The position numbers were made by a program, and so were the translations under genes. From contig NZ_CP042433.1 of NCBI RefSeq assembly GCF_007970805.1, positions 3,844,001 through 3,908,000 of the forward strand: a stretch of 64,000 nucleotides of DNA, written 5' to 3'. Within the stretch, counting starts at the first letter, position 1, and every line of letters starts with the position of its first letter. Under the pieces are notes generated by a model. That model searched no databases. It saw nothing but the letters and a program-made list of their open reading frames with translations, and had not been told where the DNA came from. Of this stretch, positions 56,346 through 63,559 are shown piece after piece. The stretch comes from Flavisolibacter ginsenosidimutans (GTDB lineage: Bacteria > Bacteroidota > Bacteroidia > Chitinophagales > Chitinophagaceae).

Positions 56346-58886
56346 TTACAACGGAATCATTACTTCCAGCCGGGTGCCTTGTGCGGGTTGCGAATAAATA
56401 ACGGCCTTGCCACCAAGCGCTTCTACCCGGTTAACAATGTTGTTCAATCCTAAACCTTTTTTTGCTTCCGAGAGGTTGAAGCCTTTTCCGTTGTCCTTAA
56501 CCTTCAATCTTATCTCGTTTTCGGTTAACGCAATCAACAGGTCCACACGGGTTGCTTTTGCGTGTTTGATAACGTTGTTCAATTGCTCTTGCGCTACGCG
56601 GTAAAGAGCAAGTTTTTGCTGGTTGTTGGTGCGCTCGTCTAAGTCCGGAGGTACGGAAAGATGAATGGAAAAATCTTTTGTCAATTGGATGTTTTCTACC
56701 ATGTCTTCCAGCGTGCCGGACAAACCCGTACCGAACCGGTAGCTTACGGCCAGGCTGTGGGAAAGGTGACGAATTTCCTGGATGGCTGTGTTCAGCAGGT
56801 CAATTGCCTTTGGCAGGGTTATTTCCTCCATCGGCTGATCCGAAGCCAGAATGGTAAGATACATGCGCACAACGGAAAGAATTTGGTTCACGTTATCGTG
56901 TAACTCCAATCCGAGTTTCGCTTTTTCTTTTTCTTCGGCTTCAATCATGGCCTGCATCAACTTTTTTTGCCCGGCAATTTCTTGTTTTGCCAATTCGTTT
57001 TCCAGCCGCTTCACCGCCGACAGGTCAATGGCCATTCCCAGCAAACATTCCTCACCGGCATAACGAATGGCGACGCCGGTGAAAAAATACGGAATGCGCC
57101 GGCCGTCTTTGGTTATCAGGTAAGCTTCTGTTTGTGCCGAGCCGGTTCCAAATATTTTTTCGATGGCGTGAAAGATGCCATAGATATCATCGCTTTCAAA
57201 AAAGTCGAGCGGCGTCATGCCGGCAATTTCTTCCGTTGTATATCCTGAAATCTCTTCAAGTTGTTTGTTCCAGCGCAGTTGCTTGCCGTCTTTTCGAATC
57301 AGGTAAAACAAACCGGGCAGGCTGTTGATGATGCTGTCGGAAAGCGCAATTTCTTTTTCCAATTGGGTTTGTATTTCCATGCGCCCGGTAATGTCGTGTA
57401 CCGTGCTTACCAATTGTGTGCAAACGCCTTCTTCGTTGCAAACCGGCGTCACGTTTACAACGCCGTGTTTCCTGCCGCTGGGATACTCCGTAACTTCTTC
57501 CCACGTTACCGGCTTTTTTGTTTGCACAACTTCGGCGTATTTCTGCAGAACAAGGTGAAGGGAAGGGTGTGGAATAACTTCCTGAACGGTTTTGCCAACG
57601 ACATTTTCGCGCAGGCCGGTGACTTTGTAAAAAGCCTTGTTTGCCGAAGCAAAACGATACAAGCTCCCTTCTTCAATCGTCAGCAAAAAAATAACATCGG
57701 ATGTGCTGTTGTAAATGAGCGTTAATTCCTGTTGACTGACCTTCACCGCTTCTTCGGCTTTTTTTCGTTCCGATACATCCCGCACAATGGCCATTACACG
57801 GCCGTTTTTCATTTTTTGCGCTGTTACTTCAACGGCAATTGGTTTTCCGTTTGCGTCAATCATTGTGCGTTCAAGAGAAGTTCGCTGGCCGCTCTCCAGT
57901 TCGCGGCGCATAATGGGACGACGGGCCAATTCTTCTTTGCTGTAGAAATCCTCTATTCGCATGTTGAGCAAATCTTCTTTTGAATAGGCCAACAGCGACC
58001 GGCCTCTTTCGTTTACATCAAGCATGCGGCCGTCAAGCGAGTTGATGAAGATGGCGTCGGATGCCTGGTTAAACAGGTCGTAATATTTTTCTTCGCTCTC
58101 GCGAAGTGCTTTCTCGGCCTGCTTGCGCTTGGTAATTTCTACGTCCATGCAAACAAACCAGGGCTTGTCGTCGAAAGAAGGAATGGGCACAAGTGTAGAG
58201 ATGCAGCAGCCTTCGCTGCCGTCGCGGTAATGAAAGTTCCATTCCTCCGGCCCGTACGATTCACCTGTTTCGGAAAGCCGGCAAATCTTGTTTCGCCAGA
58301 AGTTTTGATCTTCGGGCATGATGATTAATTCATCAACGGTACGGCCTACTGCTTCTTCGGCGCTCCAGCCAAAAATGCGTTCCGATGCACGGTTCCAAAA
58401 AAGCACCTCGCCTTTGCTGTTGTACCACTGAACCGCCACATTGGGCGTGTTTTGCAAACAGGCCAGCAGTTGTTCGCGGTTTTGCGCCAATTCTTTTTCG
58501 GTGCGGTAGCGGCGCAGGCTTAACAGCACCGCTTTGTGCAGGTAAGTTTGCGTTAGGTGGTTTAAAAGAACGCTGTCGTCGGCGCCGGCTTCAAGGGCCA
58601 GCAGGCAAAGTTCTTCGTCTTGCTGGTCGCTAACGATGATGATGTTTGAATGCGGAAACAAATGACACACACCGATGAAATGGCGGAGGTGCTGGACAGA
58701 CGTAAGGTTGGAATGAAAGAGAATGAGTTGCGGCGCATGGGGCAGGTCGGCTCGGGTTATTTGAGCAAGCAATTGTGCTTCTATTGGTCTTTCGGATAAC
58801 GGCGCCAACAAAGATTGATGCGTCGAAAGCAGCGGCTCCAGTGCGGGGTCAGCCTCAATAATCAACAAACGGTTTAGTTTTTTCAC
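56346..58886 (-). CDS. Multi-PAS histidine kinase with degenerate receiver
   Basis: 846 residues with a GTG start. The N-terminus (about 1-125) has a receiver-like pattern (LLIIEADPALEP, LILFHSNL, NIIIVSDQQDEE, ALEAGADDSVLL), but the phosphoacceptor Asp is replaced by His, so it cannot be phosphorylated in the usual way. Four PAS domains follow. The C-terminal kinase is NarX-like: AIEEKEKAKLGLELHDNVNQ with the His, DNGKGF and GLGLNNIVNR. No cognate NarL-type regulator is adjacent. No membrane segments, so it is cytosolic. Confidence 0.88.
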   Translation of the reverse strand: MKKLNRLLIIEADPALEPLLSTHQSLLAPLSERPIEAQLLAQITRADLPHAPQLILFHSNLTSVQHLRHFIGVCHLFPHSNIIIVSDQQDEELCLLALEAGADDSVLLNHLTQTYLHKAVLLSLRRYRTEKELAQNREQLLACLQNTPNVAVQWYNSKGEVLFWNRASERIFGWSAEEAVGRTVDELIIMPEDQNFWRNKICRLSETGESYGPEEWNFHYRDGSEGCCISTLVPIPSFDDKPWFVCMDVEITKRKQAEKALRESEEKYYDLFNQASDAIFINSLDGRMLDVNERGRSLLAYSKEDLLNMRIEDFYSKEELARRPIMRRELESGQRTSLERTMIDANGKPIAVEVTAQKMKNGRVMAIVRDVSERKKAEEAVKVSQQELTLIYNSTSDVIFLLTIEEGSLYRFASANKAFYKVTGLRENVVGKTVQEVIPHPSLHLVLQKYAEVVQTKKPVTWEEVTEYPSGRKHGVVNVTPVCNEEGVCTQLVSTVHDITGRMEIQTQLEKEIALSDSIINSLPGLFYLIRKDGKQLRWNKQLEEISGYTTEEIAGMTPLDFFESDDIYGIFHAIEKIFGTGSAQTEAYLITKDGRRIPYFFTGVAIRYAGEECLLGMAIDLSAVKRLENELAKQEIAGQKKLMQAMIEAEEKEKAKLGLELHDNVNQILSVVRMYLTILASDQPMEEITLPKAIDLLNTAIQEIRHLSHSLAVSYRFGTGLSGTLEDMVENIQLTKDFSIHLSVPPDLDERTNNQQKLALYRVAQEQLNNVIKHAKATRVDLLIALTENEIRLKVKDNGKGFNLSEAKKGLGLNNIVNRVEALGGKAVIYSQPAQGTRLEVMIPL

Positions 58887-59186
58887 TGTGCCTTTTTTTC
58901 TGAATCAGAACCGGTCGAATATACAGCGATGCCTGCAAAGCAGGTAAAGTAATTCCGCACAAAACGCATAAGAAAAATACATCAATTCTGATACCGAAAA
59001 CAGATCTGCGACTCCCCTTTCTGAATGACAAAAGCGTTGGGTCTTTCCAAACAATGCACCGCTTTTGGTTAAGTTGCCTGATAAACTAAACTGTGGAAAC
59101 GTGAAGGTCTGTTTTCAACAAGACAAATGTTTCGGGGCTTGTGGAGCAATCGAAGAATGCTTGCAGCGTCTTTCTTAACCTGCGTC
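58887..59186. other. Intergenic, 300 bases, nothing firm
   Basis: It holds two small hairpins (TTCTGAATCAGAA, 58897-58909; CCTGCAAAGCAGG, about 58931-58943) and no ORF of note, promoter box or repeat arm. It probably contains the control region of the kinase gene. Confidence 0.5.
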
Positions 59187-59990
59187 TCATTTCTTCTCGC
59201 TCGACAGTGGATACTTTAACCCGCCGTAGCCCATCATGTCCATCTTTACGCTGCCCACGATGATGGGGCTTTCAATGCGCAGCGGAATGTGGTTCGGGTC
59301 GTCGCTCACCCACACGGTCATTTTTTCGCCGCCTTCAAAAATGCTTCCCTTCACTAGCAGCGGTTTAAACTTAATGGCCCTGAATTTTCCAAACTTTGTT
59401 TTCACGTCTTCCTTGCCGAGATAACGGATGTACATGTCGTAAATCTCGTTGTCTAAAAACATCTTGAAGGGAATTTTATCGTCTTTTTGAAAGCGGTCGA
59501 AGTTGATGTTGCGGGCACAATACACAGCACTGATGACGTCCTGAATGCAGTCGGGCATTTTAAACACGCCTTTGTCGGTAACGGCGGTTTTTGCCGATTG
59601 ATTGAAGGTGATGTTCTCGTAATGCTTGTGACCGTTCTCGTTAATGTTGCGCACAAACTTCAGCGGTTCCATCGTAGCGGTATCAATGTAACTTTCGTAG
59701 CGGTCACGCACTTTGTAAATCCAATCGTATTTGTCGTTGGTCTTTCCTTCGGCCACAATGTGAAAAGCCGGCTTGCCGTTCAATCGTTCCACCGTATTGG
59801 TAAAGGTGGCTTCGCCGGCTTTGATGTACACGCCGGCCACGGTATAAAATACATCGTACAAAACGGTTTCGTTGTGTTGCGTGGTTACGTTTCTTGCGCC
59901 GCAAATTTCAACGGGCGGGCCGGATTGTTTCGGCTTCATGCCGCCAAACAGAAGCAGTGCAATAAAAGAAAGAAGTTTAGTCTTCGCCAT
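59187..59990 (-). CDS. DUF3108 protein, exported
   Basis: 267 residues. Signal peptide (LLSFIALLLFGG). The DUF3108 body has LYDVFYTVAGVYIKAGEATFT, KPAFHIVAEGKTNDKYDWIYKVRDRYESY, RYLGKEDVKTKFGKFRAIKFKPLL and VWVSDDPNHIPLRIESPIIVGSV. The family is a periplasmic beta-fold of unknown function, sometimes near envelope lipid genes. It overlaps the stop of the upstream UPF0104 gene by 14 bases, so the two form an operon. Confidence 0.85.
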   Translation of the reverse strand: MAKTKLLSFIALLLFGGMKPKQSGPPVEICGARNVTTQHNETVLYDVFYTVAGVYIKAGEATFTNTVERLNGKPAFHIVAEGKTNDKYDWIYKVRDRYESYIDTATMEPLKFVRNINENGHKHYENITFNQSAKTAVTDKGVFKMPDCIQDVISAVYCARNINFDRFQKDDKIPFKMFLDNEIYDMYIRYLGKEDVKTKFGKFRAIKFKPLLVKGSIFEGGEKMTVWVSDDPNHIPLRIESPIIVGSVKMDMMGYGGLKYPLSSEKK

Positions 59991-60969
59991 TTTTCGAAAG
60001 CAGTTTTACGTTCAACAAAAATAAGGTGCCGGCTATCGCGGGGATGACCAGGTTCAGCGTCCAAACCGTTACCGATGTCAATCCAATGCCCAAACTGTTG
60101 GCGCTAAAAAGTCCCATCAGCTTTAAGCTCACTTCGCCCCGCAAGCCTACTTCAAGCAAAGCAATGGAGGGAATGACAGCCAACGCCAAAAACACCACGC
60201 TCATAACGGACATGATGGAAGACACGGAAACGTTCACACCAAAAAAATGAAACAGGATGATGTACTGCAACATAAACACACCGTAGCGTAAAGACGAAAG
60301 AAAAAGAATTTTTGATAAGAAAGCGGCGTTAAAATTTTTCAGGGCTTCTACCAAATACAAATAATGATGGCTGCTTAACCAGCGGCTGAAGAATGAAACA
60401 ACGGCGCCGACATTGTAATAAAAAAAAGCGGCGCAGGTAAGCACAAACAACAAACCGTACAGCACAAACTGAAACCAAATAACCAGTTGCGGGTATGCCT
60501 GCAGCAATTCTTTTTTTAAAACGATCAAACCGATAACGCCAAAGATCATTGTGGTAAGCAACTGCGCAAGGCCGCCTACCACAGCCAATGAAATGGTTTT
60601 GAGCCGCCCGCCTTGGGGCTGATAAACCATGCGGCCAATGTATTCGCCCACACGGTTGGGCAAGGCCACGGAAAACGACACACCGGATAACACAGCCTTG
60701 TAAGCCGTAAAAAATTTTACGGGCTTTACCGAACCAACCAGCAATTTCCATTTCCACGATTCAAAACCCCAATTGACAAAAATGAGCGCAACGGCCAGCC
60801 CTAAATAAAAAGCCTTCACCGATGCGAACGACTCTTTGATTTCGGCCCAGGACTTTGCGAGGTGCGGCTGCTGGCGAATCTGTTGAAAGATTGAAACCGA
60901 CAATCCAACGAATAGCAGGGGACCCAAAAAGTAGTTGAGGAATATTTTGATAGTTTTGTTGCGAAGCAT
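59977..60969 (-). CDS. UPF0104 / lysylphosphatidylglycerol-synthase-like membrane protein
   Basis: 330 residues from the ATG at 60969; the upstream start at 61038 would lie inside divergent ruvC. About eight membrane helices with the family pattern FVNWGFESWKWKLL, FSVALPNRVGEYIGR and LEVGLRGEVSLKLMG, the flippase-like fold shared with the MprF membrane half. It lacks the lysyl-transferase domain, so a lipid-flipping or similar role is likely. It is divergent from ruvC with only 22 bases between. Confidence 0.83.
   Translation of the reverse strand: MLRNKTIKIFLNYFLGPLLFVGLSVSIFQQIRQQPHLAKSWAEIKESFASVKAFYLGLAVALIFVNWGFESWKWKLLVGSVKPVKFFTAYKAVLSGVSFSVALPNRVGEYIGRMVYQPQGGRLKTISLAVVGGLAQLLTTMIFGVIGLIVLKKELLQAYPQLVIWFQFVLYGLLFVLTCAAFFYYNVGAVVSFFSRWLSSHHYLYLVEALKNFNAAFLSKILFLSSLRYGVFMLQYIILFHFFGVNVSVSSIMSVMSVVFLALAVIPSIALLEVGLRGEVSLKLMGLFSANSLGIGLTSVTVWTLNLVIPAIAGTLFLLNVKLLSKNGED
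60952..60959 (+). promoter_or_regulatory. -7 box of ruvC (TAGTTTTG), inside the divergent gene
   Basis: Exact TAnnTTTG match with a TTG at 60936-60938. It lies within the first codons of the divergent UPF0104 gene. On the other strand a TATTTTTA box at 60976-60983 serves that gene, so the two promoters are interlocked. Confidence 0.55.
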
Positions 60970-60991
60970 TACCGGTAAAAATAACCACTCC

Positions 60992-61576
60992 GTGCAAAAA
61001 CCACTCACCATATTAGGCATTGACCCCGGCACGCTCATTATGGGTTACAGCGTGATTGAAGTTTTGGGCGATGCCATCACCATTCGCGAGATGGATGTGC
61101 TGAAACTCTCCAGCAGCAAAGACAATTATTACCGCCTTCAAAAAATTCACCAGAAGGTTACGCTCCTCGTCGAAAATTTCATCCCCGATGAATTTGCCAT
61201 TGAAGCGCCGTTTTTTGGCAAGAACGTGCAAAGCATGTTGAAGCTTGGCCGGGCACAAGGCGTGGCCATTGCCGCCGCCATGAACAAAGGAATTCCTGTA
61301 ACAGAATACTCGCCAAAAAAAGTAAAGCAATCCATTACGGGTAACGGCAACGCCGACAAAGAGCAGGTGTGGAAGATGCTGCAACGCATCACCGGCCTGC
61401 CCGAAAAGCCGCAATACTTTGATGCGACGGACGCACTGGCCGTAGCCGTGTGCCACCACTTTGGCAGCAAGATGACGTTTCGCGATGAAGAAAAGAAATC
61501 AACGGGCACAAAAAAAGCTCCCAAGCAAAGCTGGGAGCAATTCGTTTTAAGCAATCCAACGCGGATTAAGATTTAG
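60992..61576 (+). CDS. ruvC: Crossover junction endodeoxyribonuclease RuvC
   Basis: 194 residues from a GTG at 60992 (VQKPLTILGIDPGTLIMGY); a longer frame has no family match. The acidic active site is Asp11 in LGIDPGT, the Glu in FAIEAPFFGKN and the Asp pair in YFDATDALAVAVCHH. RuvC resolves Holliday junctions. The C-terminal ~25 residues are Lys-rich and extend beyond the usual end. The codons of KKAPKQSWEQF contain the terminator of the convergent gene. It overlaps that gene by 11 bases. Confidence 0.94.
   Translation: MQKPLTILGIDPGTLIMGYSVIEVLGDAITIREMDVLKLSSSKDNYYRLQKIHQKVTLLVENFIPDEFAIEAPFFGKNVQSMLKLGRAQGVAIAAAMNKGIPVTEYSPKKVKQSITGNGNADKEQVWKMLQRITGLPEKPQYFDATDALAVAVCHHFGSKMTFRDEEKKSTGTKKAPKQSWEQFVLSNPTRIKI
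61509..61538 (-). terminator. Minus-strand terminator inside the ruvC coding region
   Basis: GCTCCCA...TGGGAGC (61517-61538) reads on the minus strand as a stem followed by seven T residues. It lies 28 bases downstream of the stop of the convergent secreted-protein gene, inside ruvC codons. Confidence 0.8.
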
Positions 61577-62330
61577 TCGTTGGTTTGCGGGCTGGTGATT
61601 TTGTTACCGACTTCGTTTTTGTTTTTCCTTTGCTTGATTTGGTTTTTGTTTTTATTTCTTTAGGAACAGTAGTGGTTGTGTAAGTCGTGTCTCCCGATAC
61701 TCCTTCAATTCTTGTTTCTCCTTCTTCAAGAAAAGTTTCACCCTTTCGCGCAATTTGCCCAAACTCACCGCCGTACCATCCGGCCGCTTTCGGAATAAAA
61801 AGAATTTTGCTAAACTGCATTTGATACATTGCCGTGTCAACCGAAAATTGGATCACGCCGTTCATTGTTTTGTAGCCAAGTTTTTGCAGCATGGCTTCGT
61901 CTTTATCCGAACCCGCCGCTGTATCTATTGTGTAAGAAAGAAGACGGGCTTTCTTCCAGTCAATGTTTTTGGCTTTGCCTTTTTCTACGGCCCGCTGAAA
62001 ATTTTTGCCAAAGCTCTTGGTCATTTCCGCCGCCACTTCGGGTTTCGACATCGTCGCTAATTGCGCTTGAATGAGGCTGTCCATGTTTATGTTCTTGTCT
62101 CCGCTGCCCATCGCGATTTGGTTTCGCACTTCGTCCGACATCATGATGCTCTTGACCAGTTCCATCAGTTGCTGCGGGCTGGGATAAAGGGCTACAAAGC
62201 CCTTTTCATCGTTAGCGGGCAGCGTGGCAAAAAGCTTTCGCACCATCGTGTCGGGATTGCTTATTTGTGCGTGCAAAACAACAAAACCAAACGAAGCAAA
62301 CAGGACGAAGGCAAAACGTTTTAAGAACAT
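61566..62330 (-). CDS. Secreted hypothetical protein, paralogue 1
   Basis: 254 residues. Signal peptide (RFAFVLFASFGFVVLHAQ). Helical body with KLFATLPANDEKGFVALYPSPQQL, MDSLIQAQLATMSKPEVAAEM and WYGGEFGQIARKGE; a Lys/Thr-rich disordered tail (TKSSKGKTKTKSVTKS) ends it. It is a tandem paralogue of the next gene, 10 bases apart. I do not recognise the family. Confidence 0.7.
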   Translation of the reverse strand: MFLKRFAFVLFASFGFVVLHAQISNPDTMVRKLFATLPANDEKGFVALYPSPQQLMELVKSIMMSDEVRNQIAMGSGDKNINMDSLIQAQLATMSKPEVAAEMTKSFGKNFQRAVEKGKAKNIDWKKARLLSYTIDTAAGSDKDEAMLQKLGYKTMNGVIQFSVDTAMYQMQFSKILFIPKAAGWYGGEFGQIARKGETFLEEGETRIEGVSGDTTYTTTTVPKEIKTKTKSSKGKTKTKSVTKSPARKPTTKS

Positions 62331-62340
62331 TATTTTGGTT

Positions 62341-63030
62341 TTAAGAGTGAGTATCTTTCTTTTTGGTCTTTGAATTTGAAGGAAGTGTCAGTGAAGGTTG
62401 CTCAATATTCCTAGGTCTTTCAGCTTTACGAACGATTTCTTTTATCTCTCCACTAAACCACCCGCCTGCTTGCGGCACGTTTACAAATTTCGCAAACGTC
62501 ATTCGATAGTTTACCTTGTTGGAACGAAAATCAACAATTCCCTTCATCGTCTTCATTCCCGCTTGCAGAAGAGATTTGACCTCCGTGTCGGATTTATCGA
62601 GAGTGGAATCCAAACTAATAGAAATTAATTCAGCTTCTTGCCACTTTACCCCTTTCTTTTCGCCTTTTTCAATAAACTCGTGGTATAGCTGCGAATATTT
62701 TTTTGAAAGTTCTGCCTCTACTTGTGGGGCTGTTACTTGGTTCATTTGAACTTCGATGAGGCTGTCAATATTTATACTGCTGGTTTTCTCATTTGAAGCT
62801 AATGCTCCTTTCATTTCGTTTGATTTAAAGGCGTCTTCAATTAGTGGTCGCATAATATACGCAAATTGTTGCCCGTTCGGATACAAAGCGATAAAGGCTT
62901 TTTCATCTTGCTGCTTTAAGGATGAGAATAATTTATGAATGAGAGTATCAATGCTTTTTTCCTGTGCATTCAATAATGTTGAGGCAAAGCAAACAAGAAT
63001 TACTAAAGCTAAAATTTTGGTGTATTTCAC
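62341..63030 (-). CDS. Secreted hypothetical protein, paralogue 2
   Basis: 229 residues with a GTG start and a signal peptide (ILALVILVCFASTLLNAQ). It aligns along its length with paralogue 1: KLFSSLKQQDEKAFIALYPNGQQ, IDSLIEVQMNQVTAPQVEAEL, WFSGEIKEIVRKAE. The sequence is noticeably AT-richer than paralogue 1 and its neighbours, so the duplication may be old or one copy acquired. It is co-transcribed with paralogue 1. No catalytic motif is visible. Confidence 0.7.
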   Translation of the reverse strand: MKYTKILALVILVCFASTLLNAQEKSIDTLIHKLFSSLKQQDEKAFIALYPNGQQFAYIMRPLIEDAFKSNEMKGALASNEKTSSINIDSLIEVQMNQVTAPQVEAELSKKYSQLYHEFIEKGEKKGVKWQEAELISISLDSTLDKSDTEVKSLLQAGMKTMKGIVDFRSNKVNYRMTFAKFVNVPQAGGWFSGEIKEIVRKAERPRNIEQPSLTLPSNSKTKKKDTHS

Positions 63031-63039
63031 TGGGTTAAC

Positions 63040-63432
63040 TTATTTTAATTGAGATAAGATTTTTTCCTGCACCTTCTTTAAGTCATCGTCGCTTGCTTTG
63101 GGTTTGGGTTGCGTAAAGTTTAAATCGTTGGATGAATTAATCGGGATGAGATGCACGTGTGCGTGAGGAACTTCGAGGCCGATAACGGAGATGCCGCAAC
63201 GGTTGCAACGAAAGGCTTTTTCAATCGCCTTTGCAACGGGCTTTGCAAACACCAACAGTTCTGATAAGTACTCATCGCCCAAATCAAAAAGATTGTCCAC
63301 TTCGGTTTTGGGCACAACAAGCGTATGGCCTTCACGAAGCGGAAACACGTCGAGAAAGGCGTAGAATTTATCGCTTTCGGCTATTTTGTACGAAGGAATT
63401 TCGCCGTTGATGATTTTGGAAAAAAGCGTCAT
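63040..63432 (-). CDS. HIT-family nucleotide-binding protein
   Basis: 130 residues. N-terminal LFSKIINGEIPSYKI and FAFLDVFPLREGHTLVVPK are typical; the His triad is HAHVHLIP in VPHAHVHLIPINS. HIT proteins hydrolyse dinucleoside or nucleoside phosphoramidates. It is downstream of greA on the same strand, with a repeat element between, and upstream of paralogue 2 by 9 bases. Confidence 0.93.
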   Translation of the reverse strand: MTLFSKIINGEIPSYKIAESDKFYAFLDVFPLREGHTLVVPKTEVDNLFDLGDEYLSELLVFAKPVAKAIEKAFRCNRCGISVIGLEVPHAHVHLIPINSSNDLNFTQPKPKASDDDLKKVQEKILSQLK

Positions 63433-63435
63433 GGA

Positions 63436-63556
63436 TGATTGGTTGACTGGTTGATTTGTTGATTGGTTGGCTGGTAAATCGGTAGTTGGTCTGTTGCGTA
63501 AAATGAGGCGAAGATTTGGAGGAGGAATGAATCAATCAACCAATCAACCAGTCAAC
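63436..63556. repeat. Word-repeat element, word GATTGGTTGACTGGTTG
   Basis: The left arm 63436-63474 (GATTGGTTGACTGGTTGATT...) and the right arm 63530-63556 (AATCAATCAACCAATCAACC...) are complementary over about 25 bases. The right arm lies 3 bases from the greA stop codon. Confidence 0.83.
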
Positions 63557-63559
63557 TTG

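Noticed and set aside
6491..63556. CRISPR array as explanation of the repeats
   Set aside because: The words are in inverted arms, imperfect, with no regular spacers and no cas genes.
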